From Mesorhabditis belari (lineage: Eukaryota; Nematoda; Chromadorea; Rhabditida; Rhabditidae), in the NCBI GenBank assembly GCA_958450365.1, contig CAUEEP010000211.1, positions 992,001-1,056,000 of the forward strand: 64,000 bases of DNA, written 5' to 3'. Positions 46,772 through 56,454 of the stretch are shown here, in pieces. Position numbers and translations under genes: made by a program. The notes below the pieces were generated by a model. It was given only the letters and a program-made list of their open reading frames with translations. It did not search any database and was not told the origin of the DNA. Numbering within the stretch: the first letter of the stretch is position 1; every line of letters starts with the position of its first letter.

Positions 46772-47056
46772 AGGTAGGCTAATTTCCGCATTTTTTTTTT
46801 TTTCGCAACTGGGTCATTTGGAACTAGGCCTTTTTTCATAATTCATATAACTTTCCTCTAAGCCAGCCAATCTTTATGATGTTGGTTTCATTTTGTAGAT
46901 CTCAATAGAAGTACAACAAAGTAGAAACCAACATCCTTTTTTTTCCCGTCTTATTTGAAAGTTATGGCGAGAGTTCCACACGTGACCCTAACCAAATGAT
47001 CCTAGCAAATGACCCAGTTCTTATAAAAGATTGCGGAAATTAGCCTACCCCCTTAA
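46772..47056. mobile_element. MITE with GGGGTAGGCTAATTTCCGCA-type ends
   Basis: 'ggtaggctaatttccgca' at 46772 and 'tgcggaaattagcctacccc' at 47033-47052 are terminal inverted repeats. Further in, 'aactgggtcatttgg' pairs with 'caaatgacccagtt', and 'tgttggtttc' with 'gaaaccaaca'. About 280 bp, non-coding, absent from unit A. Confidence 0.85.
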
Positions 47057-47667
47057 GTAACTGAAAGAGCACTTTATCTAAACTAATATGCAAATTGATG
47101 AGCTTAAACCGGGAAACCGGAGACAACAATTGCATGAAATGCGAATTTCTGGGGAATGAAAATCTTTTACAGCTCTTTCTAATCTCGAAGTCAGCAAGAC
47201 TAGAACTAGAAAATCAACTAGTTCAACTAGAAAATCTCAAAAAAAAAGAAATTCATTGCATTCGAATCTCCTTTACTCTTTCAAAGAATTTGTAGCTTCA
47301 GTCTTTTTTTTGGATACAAAATGATTGGGAAAGTTTATATTCAAAAATTTTTCAAATCAATCATAAATTTGATATTTGAAAAGCAAAAAGGCGCAGTTTT
47401 ATTTTAAAAATTACGAGAAATTATGAAATTTTTTCAAAGTTTACAATTTCCCCGGTATTGTCTTGCTGGTACTGTTACGTTCTTTAGAATGAAATTTTTC
47501 TTCATTTCACAACTTCAGCTATCAAAATTTCCCCAAGTAAATAGGCTCTTGCAAATCCTAGAACACCCGAGCCGTTTTTCTGATGCACATTTGACTTGAC
47601 GTCGGGTTTAGGCTTTCCCCCTTTGACTTCAGTTTGACTTCCATTCCAAACGGACACCCAGAAATGG

Positions 47668-47815
47668 GAGCCTAAGCCTAAGCCCTAAGCCTAAGCCTAA
47701 GCCTAAACTCGCTCAGATCCCAAAAATGGGGGTTCAGCCCAAACCCAAATAGACTGGTGCTGAGGCGCTAGCCGCTGAGCCTTCCCACTAAGTCCAAGCC
47801 CTAAGCCTAAGCCAA
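47668..47815. repeat. Interstitial nematode telomeric repeat (TTAGGC)n
   Basis: 47670-47707 is six to seven copies of GCCTAA (one with an extra C); a second cluster lies at 47801-47813. Unit A reads straight through this point ('cacccagaaatgg' then 'gactttcaccgaaagttgac'), so about 150 bp was inserted in unit B. Confidence 0.85.
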
Positions 47816-48310
47816 CCCGTGACTTTCACCGAAAGTTGACGAGTTTGATCTATTTTCATTTCCTGTTACAATACGGGATAAAAAGATTTGCGCTCGTATT
47901 GAGAAGATGAGTGGCACTGGATTACTGATTTGTTGCCATTTCTGGGTGTCCGTGTGGAATTGAAGTCCCTATACGGTTTACCCAAGTGTATGCAATGTTC
48001 GAGTATTTTTGTCTGTTTATCAACTGATAACTCGAAAAGAAAGCCTTCTTTTGGTTTTGAAAAATTTCAAGCAACTTGGCATTCAGCTGGACTGCCCTGA
48101 ATGGCTGTTAAACTCCTTTTGTCTTCGAAGATTCATCTCCAGAACAGGTTTAACAGGAAACCAGTTTGCACATGTTCGTAGTGCACGCTGAGCTGAGCTG
48201 ATCCTTCCACAGAAACATTCTCAATGTTAACTGAACACTAGAGGCCCTTGTGTCCTTGTAGAATTCCGGCACAACATAACGTGTCGCAGATCTCCAGATT
48301 TTCAGTAGAT

Positions 48311-49223
48311 AGATTTTCAATAGTTAGAACAAAGTAAAGTAAAATTTTAAAAGCCAAATGCCGAAAGCGAAAGTGCATTGTTTTCAGAAGAAAGATTGAA
48401 TTTTTTCTTATCTATTTTCCACTTACATAACTGGGATTTAATTTCGAAATGTGCCAACTCATATCCACGAAATCCAATTGAAACCAAAAATGTTTGGCTC
48501 TTTTCAAGCTTTAGCTAGTAATGTTAGGCGCAGAAGGCTAGCTTGCTCAAACCGAGCCTGTAAACGAAACTAGAGTGAGAAGCCATGTCAAGGCTTGACT
48601 TCTGGCAAGGAACACAGACATTATTGGGGGTAATTTGCCACAAAGTTAGGCTAAGATTTGAACCTAGTCAAGACAAAGACAGAGTACCATGAAAGTAAAA
48701 CACGGGAGGCCACAACTTTGTGTAATCACTCTAGCAAGCCCATTCTTATGCGAAAAACGGTGAATTTAGTTGGTGACATTCGTGTATTTCAAAATTTAAG
48801 GACAAAGTACATTTCGACGATCAACCACCCCTTTTTCTCTTTCTCTTTGAAGTCACAACGGTTCAGCTTTAACACAAGATATTCAGCTAACAAGCTACAA
48901 AACAATAAATGATTTGGGGCGCGAAACAGAATGAAGGCGCATCGATTTCCTCAATACTTTTCCAATTTTTAGGCTGTCAGAGTTAGGTAACTTTTTAGTG
49001 GCTATTCGCCACACTCCGACCTCCAAAATGATTCAGAGTTTACTCTGGATTCTCCCCGCAACGCAAAAATGTGAAGCGGAAACTTGTTCTGCGACAATCT
49101 TAACAGAGAAAGTTTAAGTTTTTTGAGGAAACCTTGTACACCAGGAATTTTGTAGGGAGGAATTGAAATCTTGAAAAAGAGCAAATTTTTGAACGAGGAG
49201 TAGAGAAAGGGAAAACACAACAA
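48311..49223. other. Spacer, no gene supported
   Basis: An 84-codon plus frame (48658-48912) and a 73-codon minus frame lack motifs. Confidence 0.4.
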
Positions 49224-49836
49224 CTAATATTTGGATGATGCTTGACCTTTGATCATTTCGATTCCAAGTTTTTCACAGAAAGCCACGTGATGTCGACCGC
49301 CGCAATGACTGCAACAGATGAGTGATTTGTTGCATGGCCCCGGATGTTCCTTTAGGCAGTTTTTTGAAATTTGGCATATTCTGTTTATTGATGCAACTCT
49401 CATTCTGTCAAAATATTCAATCTTCATTGAACATTTGACTATATCTTTGCATTTTTTGGCTCCACAGAATATGCAATCTTTTTTAACGTGACGTTGTGTG
49501 TTTGCTGTTGTCATTTTTCGCTTCGTGGGTGGTTCATCTCCATCCTTCAAGTCTTCAATCAGCTCGCTTCAGCTTATTGAGCTTTTGGTTGATCATTCCT
49601 TCAATGGTCTGCTTCCATTCGACGAACGTCTCCCTCAAGTCATCTTTGATTGAAGCCGATGTGGCAAGAGTCTCCGTGAAAATCGTGTTCGATAGCTTCT
49701 CCGTTGATTCGTTGATCATTGACGTGATTCCCAAAGCTTCTCCATCTTCTCCATCAATTGCTTCACCTCGGACGTAGTGGTGCTCTCTATCGTAGTGTCT
49801 TCGATTTTGGTTGACATGTCCCTGTAATTTGAACAT
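49224..49836 (-). CDS. BEL/Pao-type gag-like ORFs with zinc knuckles
   Basis: Two minus-strand frames offset by one base. 49555-49836 is acidic and helical (MINESTEKLSNTIF, WKQTIEGMINQKLNKL). 49224-49550 has Cys/His clusters CIFCGAKKC, NCLKEHPGPC and CCSHCGGRHHVAFC, the knuckle pattern at the end of nematode BEL gag proteins. In a normal element gag precedes pol, but here it lies 3' of the integrase on the same strand. Frame-broken and inactive. Confidence 0.65.
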
Positions 49837-50022
49837 TTAAATGTTGTTTAAAAAAAATCTTGTTGAAAGAGAAATTTTAAGAAAGGGGAAAACTTTATAC
49901 AAATAGCGTTCGACGGGTTAATGATTTTGATTGAAATTTTTCAATATTAAATTCACAAGGTGTGGTTCTAAAAATATACAATTTGTTACGGAAGCGCGAG
50001 CTTTGTTGCTTTGTCGAAGTGC

Positions 50023-51080
50023 TCAGAAAGCGTCATCTGTCGCTTTCCGGTAATTTACTTTGCCTTTTGCGGCTCTTGGCGTACTGTTGCGTAGTGTTTC
50101 TTTTTTCGACGTAATTTCGCACGGTTTTTCAAAATTTTCTTCAGCGCGAATTTCTAGTGGTATCGACAGATTGATTGGTCTTTCAATTTGCTTATTATTG
50201 CCTGTTTTGACAATAGCACTTCGAATTTTTTCATCTGCGCCTGCCATTAAGCGTATAATTTTACCTTTTGCGTAAAAACCTCTTTTTACGTCTTCCTTCA
50301 TTATCAGTACAATTTCGCCAACTTGAATAGCTAGTTTTGATTCTCGCTTACTTGCGTGTTGTTTGCCACTTTCTCGTAATGAGTGCATGTAGCTGTTATG
50401 GAATGTTTTCCACACCAAGTTGGGGTAGTATTCTGTGGTTTCAATTTTTCTTTTGACATCTTCATGAGTTTGTATAATTTTGCCTTGATAATCCGGATCG
50501 CTCTGAGCTGGGTAACTTTCAATTTCAAGTTTCAATTTTACGCCGGGCAAAAGAAAATCTATTGGGCGAATCAATCTTTCTGACTGTTCTTCGTCTAAGC
50601 AAGTCAAGGGGCGGCTGTTGACAAAGCCTTCAATTTCTACCATGATAACCTCCAGTAGTTGCTTGGATATTCCTCTTCCATGTTTTATCTTTCCCAGTGC
50701 TAGTTTGACACAACCGATTAATCTTTCATATATCCCTCCCTGCCACGGTGCATGTGGAACTGTAAATTTCCATTGTATGCCATAATCGGCTGGGGTTTGG
50801 ATATTCACGAAGTTTCCCTCGATTTCTTTTGCATTCTTTAAAAATTTGTCCGCCAATTTGAATGTTTTAGCATTATCTGTCAGAATAAGTTTAGGTTTTC
50901 GACGACGAGCACAAAATTTTCTCAGACTTTTCTAGAAACGATGCTGGTTCTTATGAATCTACAATTTCTAGGTGAATATTCCTTGTTCACACACATGTGA
51001 ACAGAACGATCCATACGTCTATTTCGACGTCTAGTGCTGAGTCGTAGATCAATACTGGACCCATGTAATCTATTCCGGTA
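50023..51080 (-). CDS. BEL/Pao integrase (C-terminal part intact, core frameshifted)
   Basis: 277 codons (50023-50856) include WKFTVPHAPWQGGIYERLIG (integrase core end with its Glu region), SRPLTCLDEE and IRPIDFLLPG, then the DUF5641-type tail VGEIVLIMKEDVKRGFYAKG. Upstream, broken frames still show DVEIDVWIVLFTC, RNIHLEIV and RKPKLILTDNAKTFKLADKF (second catalytic Asp). The lesion at about 50930-51000 shifts frame at least twice. Confidence 0.85.
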
Positions 51081-51314
51081 TTCTCAAATGGCAAACTGCG
51101 ATTTGTTCGAATCTTTGGGTAACGTGCCCATGCCGATTGCTTGTATGGGAGCCCATTAAAATATTTGCATAAGACTCATCTTTGTGTGACTTTTTTTACT
51201 GCTTGCCGCCCTTTTTAAATCAAAATCTTTGACGAATGCTTGCTAATGTTAAGAATAATGCCTGCTTGTCCCTTTTGTCTGTGGTGATGTCTTATGAGTA
51301 GTGTGCAAAAGTGG

Positions 51315-52020
51315 CTATTCGGCAAAAGTACGAGTGGTTTTGAATTTTGAAAGTCTCACAGATATCTCTGACATCCTGTCAACTTTTCGGTAAATTTCCC
51401 ATTCGTCCTTCTCAACTTCACGTGCCTTTTCCTTCAATTTTTTCTCATTTTCACTTTGATGTTGTTTTATGATCTTTAACTTTGCATTTTTTAGGAAATC
51501 GGCCGGTCTATCAATGATGTTGTCGCCACTTCGTGGATCCATTAGACACGATGTAATTGAAATACTTCCTACAGGATTGAGTGGAGTAGTTTGTTAATTT
51601 TCCTCATCCAGCGGTTTACGTAATAAAGAAACATTGCCGTTGTCTTGACCAATTGTAAAAAGTTCAGAATCTTTGTTCTTCTATTAGAATTTCTTGGTTT
51701 TCGGTTACGATTTCTGTTAGAATCAAAAGTGTTCTTGGCTTCCTCTTCAACACTTTGAGAGGGTGGAATTTCGAACCGTTGAATTTCTTTTGGCCAAAAT
51801 TTTTCATCACTTTGTAGGGTGTGGGCTTTCCAACTATACGCTTTTGTGTAGTTGCTCCGCGGTGATTCCTTTGGTGTGAATGGCTGGGTTTAACTTTCCA
51901 GGGACATGGAAACAATTTGAGTGAGATTGCAATGCCTTTAGTTCTTCTTGAATCTGAACGGAAATTTTGTTTGTCAGTTCTGAACAAATTTTCCTGCTTT
52001 ATCCCTTGCTTTTTCTTAGG
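51315..52020 (-). CDS. BEL/Pao pol middle region (RNase H tail and linker), frame-broken
   Basis: 51315-51542 reads DRPADFLKNAKLKIIKQHQS. 51700-51990, across frames, reads QEELKALQSHSNCFHVPGKL then NPAIHTKGITAEQLHKS, and FEIPPSQSVEEEAKNTF; the 'HVPGKLNPAD' signature is typical of Pao pol between RNase H and integrase. Multiple frameshifts. Confidence 0.7.
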
Positions 52021-52479
52021 TGACCCATTTCAGTGCCACTTCTGAATCTCCGCAAATGACAATTTCATCAATCTTCATTTGTTTTACTTTCAATAGGTAT
52101 TGGATCTGCTTATAAGGCATTCTAGGACTAACAATTCCATTTTTGGGATTGTGGGAATGACTTTCGTGAGGTTCAGCCGATTCTTTGCAAAGATTATCGA
52201 TGACTTAAATCTCTTCCCAGTTTTCGATTGCAGGTATGCGACAATTGCAGAGGCTTTGCCAGTGCATCAGCAAAGATCTTTATTCGTGGCGTAATCTCTT
52301 TGTAGTGTCGTAAAGATGAAGACCTTTGGATCGTGATTCTTGTTTCTTTCCCGAACTTTTCTTTCATTTCTTTGTAGTTGAAGTGATCCCCTTTTAGTCT
52401 TGATGAACCCCAAACTTTGATAAAACTTTTACCCCAGCCTCAACTAGCAATGGGGTGGCGATCCCATTGAATTGTAATT

Positions 52480-53430
52480 CGTTGCAATAGCTTGGATTAT
52501 TTTCCTTTTGGTTAACAGTCGTTCCGCCTTAATTTGGATGATTTGCGATAAAGTATCTTTGTCGCTGTCCCAAGAATCATTCCTAGCCGTTTTAGTGAGC
52601 TTTCCACGATCTTATCTTCCTTTTCCATTGAGGTTTAGCACAATTTTGTTGTTACTAGTGAATTCTCGAATGTTCATCTTTATTTTTCTGAAGACATCCT
52701 TGTAAATCTTATACTTTTGAATTGCTTCTTTCTCGCTATGTGCGCCGACAAAAAGATTGTCGGCGTACATATTTTTAACCGCTTCATCCTTCAGTTCAGG
52801 AGTAATTTTGTTCTAACATGTGTAGTATTGACATTGTGAGTTGAAAGGCACTGGCTTTACACCAAATGGTGTCCGTGTATATCTTAAAGGCCTCAAATTC
52901 TGGGGGAAAGAGAGACTGGTTGTTTGTAATCTTTCAACCATAATAATATGCGAACTTGCATCCTTTTTCGGAACTTTGTAGGTGAACTTGATGATATGCT
53001 TTCTCTCCATCGACTGTAGCAATATTGGAATGTCCTCCATCTTATAGATTCCGATCCTGTTTGGGATCAATGACGGGCCTTGGTGCATGATTTGGTACAG
53101 CGATTTCTGCCCTTTCATGCTGGCACTTGCGTTCAAAACAATTCTTAGCTTTGTGGTCCTAGAGACTTCTTTTATTACCGCTTGATGTGGTATATAAAAG
53201 CTGATTGGGCCTTCAATTTTTCTTGGTGCTTCTTCTGGGATTCCTTGTTCCAATTTTTTTGGAATTCTTTATTATATTTTACGAATAGTTCTGGTTTTCC
53301 TTTAAGTTGCTTGATGAGGCTATGCAAGTATTGCACTCGCCTTTGACTCGTTGATGCACTTAATCCTTGCCAAGGACTCTGACTCCTTAGCTGCCCCCTT
53401 TTGTGATTGCCCGTTCTCCTAAGACTTTCT
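52480..53430 (-). CDS. BEL/Pao reverse transcriptase, frame-broken
   Basis: In one frame: IPHQAVIKEVSRTTKLRIVL, NASASMKGQKSLYQIMHQGP and RTPFGVKPVPFN (Pao RT landmarks); in the next frame downstream MYADNLFVGAHSEKEAIQKY, where YADN stands for the Y-x-D-D/N catalytic box. Upstream, RVQYLHSLIKQLKGKPEL and VKYNKEFQ extend the domain to about 53.42 kb. No aspartic protease or gag is found upstream, so the 5' part of the element is missing here. Confidence 0.8.
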
Positions 53431-53759
53431 AAATGCTAGGACTGCCAAGAAGTAATAATTTTTATGTTAGCCATGTTCTTTTTGTTCCCTTGAAATTAGA
53501 CAAGATTTTATTGCTCTCAGCTGTTTTGTAAATAGCTTCAAAAGCTCTGAAAGCTTCAAAAGATGTTAAGCCGTACAAATTCAGATGAGCAAATCGAACG
53601 ACACGAATAATGTGAGGGTGTTTGAGTCGCTAAAGTGTTGGAACTGCAGGGAAACAGTAACTGGAGAGATGGGCGCTGACGGGAAAGTTCAGGTGTGTGG
53701 GGAGAGGAGGGGCAATCGCTAAATAGTGAAAGCGATAGTAAGGTTATTAACAATAAAGA

Positions 53760-53850
53760 GTTTTCACCAAGGGGAATCGAACAAGATCAATGCCGATCGA
53801 AAGCCCGGTACACTAGCCACCATCGGCCCTTGTGGAAGCTCTGAGTGAAT
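53760..53850 (-). repeat. tRNA-like remnant
   Basis: The minus strand reads GGCTAGTGTACCGGGC then TTGTTCGATTCC (B-box-like). Arms do not form a full cloverleaf. Probably a SINE head or decayed tRNA. Confidence 0.35.
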
Positions 53851-54411
53851 AGATCTCATATCGTGGCGGTGACCGGCAAGACATTCAGATTAGACAATCC
53901 CGTCCACTGGATTCTCCACCATCTCTTTAGAGATTTAGAGACAATATACTGACTCTGATTCAATTCAGATCTCATCTGTTTCAATACCGATAAGACAGTG
54001 ACAGTATTTTCTATATTTTACATATAAAGTCACTCCAAGTTAGTAAAGTCACTCCAAGTTAGTCCGTTTTTTGCTTTATAATTATGTTTATTGTAAAAAT
54101 AGCAACTCATCAATACCATTAGCTTAAATGCAAAATACACTTTATTTTTAAAACTGCTTAATTGTCAATAACGATAAACATTTCTAAATTCAGGGATTTC
54201 ACCAAACGAGCTGCTCCACGTTCATCTGTACTCCGTGCCATGCGTTGAGCCCGCGCGATCGGAAACGAATGCATTTGTGTATTGAAAAGTACTGCATCGT
54301 TGCTTCGCCGAATGTCAATGCGATCTGGTTGAGCATTTTGCTCAGTGACACGGTGAGGCTGAGCCCTGACAAGAACGGGTACATTCTCGCTAAAGCGTTC
54401 ACAACGCCAGG
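53851..54411. other. Spacer before the RING/B-box locus
   Basis: Includes a 17-bp direct repeat 'cactccaagttagt' at 54.03-54.06 kb. Overlapping frames at 54.16-54.59 kb may be upstream coding remnants of the RING gene but show no motif. Confidence 0.4.
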
Positions 54412-55580
54412 AAATGCCCGACTTGCTGACGAGGGCTTCTCGGTCGCGATCCAAAACGGCATCCATTTGTTTTGACAAAGTGTGGACACACAATTTGTAG
54501 GGGATGCTCGGAGCTCCATCCCCAATACCCTCAAGTGCTGTGCCCCGGTTGCAAAACTGCTAGCAACAAGTGGGATTGTCGACGGGATCAAATCCTATTT
54601 GAGCTTCTCAACGATGTGGAGGCTGATAAAGAGGTCAAATCAATTCAGGGGGTGCACTCGTTCGACTCGTTGAAATGTTGGTCCCGCACGACTGGCCCTT
54701 CGGCGCCAGCAGCTGTAAATTGGGTGCAAACGGAGAACTTCAAGTCTACCAAATGAAATGTGTGACAGCGTTTCTCTGTGGTCGATGCGTTGCCAGTGAT
54801 CCAAGGCGACGCCAACGAATGCATGTATGTGGTGAGACAGTTGTGCCTCGATCCGGCTAAGTTCCTCTCAATTTGGGTGAAGCTCGTCGTGGATGGATTC
54901 GTGAAAATGACTCGGATTGCAGCGGTTACGCTAATCGAGGAAGCCGTTTCCCCCAAATTGAATGTCCGATTTGTGCAGAGACTTTCTCGACATCTCCTTC
55001 AGCTCGAGAACCCATCGATCTCCCTTTCGGACACACGGTGTGTCAAGGAGGTTGCTCAGGAAAACTTCTCATCAACGAGACACAAGTCCGGTGTGAAACT
55101 GTGGAACAACAACCCACAGGGATCAGAATCGAAAGAACAGGATCCTTATCGCTTTCCTCAATGAGCTCAATTCCGTTCTAAACAATCCTCAACAGAGAGG
55201 AGAAATGCGAGAAATGTGGCGTAGAACATCGACCGAACAAAAGCGTCCACTGCAAGGAGTGCCGGATGACACTGTGTGCCATGTGTTTTCTGATGGGACA
55301 TAGAGAACACGAGTTCACGCGATTAGATGGAATAGCCATCGCCTATCTGAGATCAACGCCTACTCGAGGCGGTTCCCATTCTTCAGCAAGAAGTCGACAC
55401 TTCGATTCAGCTCTTCGAGAATTTGGTCGTCGAGAAGGAGGAGAGATAACCAAGACTGTCAGGTGTTTAGGGAATCGATTTGAGGAAATCTCGAAGGAAT
55501 ATATCCCCTCACTTACGCACTTACGCACCAAATTGAAGCAACTCTGCGACGAAGCTGCGGGAAAGGACATCGAATCATAG
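54412..55580 (+). pseudogene. TRIM-like RING / B-box gene, frame-damaged
   Basis: RING 1 (54412-54600): CPTC, in-frame TGA, then VLTKCGHTICRGC and LCPGC (C3HC4 spacing). A cysteine-rich B-box-like stretch follows in another frame (MKCVTAFLCGRCVASDPRRR). RING 2 (about 54955-55090): CPICAETFS, LPFGHTVCQGGC, with Phe in place of the third Cys and no clear final CxxC. A B-box at 55200-55310 reads EKCEKCGVEHRPNKSVHCKE then CRMTLCAMCFLMGHREHEF, followed by a helical tail to a stop at 55580. TAA codons (54861, 55182) and at least two frame changes interrupt it. TRIM-type proteins are ubiquitin ligases. It may be a decayed tandem paralogue or a real gene with assembly errors. Confidence 0.6.
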
Positions 55581-55739
55581 AAAAAAAAATTACAAATTTA
55601 TCTTTTTGATCTTTTTTTTTGATACAATTCGTTTATGTTCTCACAATTTAAAAGCCAAAACTATCTTCATTTGGATTTGAATTCATCTAATTTTTATATT
55701 GCTTTAAGATTCGTATAAAAAGTGTTAGAATTAGCAGTT

Positions 55740-56360
55740 CTCTTTTCCTAGTTTGCGATCAGATTGGTGCTTTGTTCAACGATCTCGTATTTGAATTTAT
55801 TCAGTTTATTTGATAAAATAATAAATGAGTTTTTTTTAGAATTTTCTATCTTATTTCTCGCAAGCCCCGAGTTCAAGTGAGGTCGAAGATATCTCAAAAC
55901 AAGAAACTATTTTTGGACAAAACCAGATTCAAACCTGATTCCCCGACCTTTCCACTTCTAGATCCAGTCTGTCTGAAACGCGGGAACGGACAAGCCAAAG
56001 CTAAAGAAAGAAGCAATAGATGCGAAGATTAAACTCGATCCTCTAGAACTCGGATCTGTTTAATTTAATTGTCGAGCTTTTAATTCAATTGTCGATTTCG
56101 TGTGAAAAGTGAGAGCCGAGTCAGTCGTCATTCCGAGTCAGTCAGCTATTGAAGTGTCTTAGTTCAAGTGAGATCAGATATCTCGAAACAAAAATAACAT
56201 GTCTTGAGTGAAGAGTACTAACTCAAGACGCAAACAATTGTTTGTTTCTCTTTTTATTCTTTGCCGTCAGATTGGGCTTTATTCATGGATCTCTATGTTG
56301 AATTTATTCCATTTATTTGATAAAATAATAAATGCGTTTTTTTCAAATATTCTATCTTGT
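55740..56360. repeat. Direct repeat downstream of the RING gene (3'-end duplication)
   Basis: 'gaatttattc.gtttatttgataaaataataaatg' occurs at 55.79 and 56.30 kb with matching flanks ('tttgc.gtcagattgg' before, 'ttctatcttatttctc' after). Each copy has an AATAAA-like signal, as if two gene 3' ends are in tandem. Confidence 0.65.
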
Positions 56361-56454
56361 TTCTCACTGACGTAGATCGTATTCACTGAATAATGGAGTT
56401 TGAGTAGCGACTGGATTAGCCAGAGCGGCACTTTTCAGCACGAAGCCATTTTGG

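Larger units (their letters stand above)
44750..48310. repeat. Segmental duplication, unit B
   Basis: Shorter counterpart of unit A: 44.81-45.06 against 38.93-39.15, 45.10-46.05 against 39.38-40.40, 46.32-46.71 against 41.15-41.56 and 47.08-48.31 against 43.31-44.62 kb. Carries its own insertions: the MITE at 46.77-47.06 kb and the telomeric block at 47.67-47.82 kb. Confidence 0.85.

Noticed and set aside
47668..47815. Chromosome end
   Set aside because: Telomeric hexamers are few and flanked on both sides by duplicated interior sequence.
49984..50022. LTR boundary (TGTTACGG) between integrase and gag-like ORF
   Set aside because: The space is too short for an LTR and no second copy of the sequence is seen near 53.4 kb.
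53760..53850. Functional tRNA gene on the minus strand
   Set aside because: The anticodon stem has only four pairs and the acceptor arm is absent.
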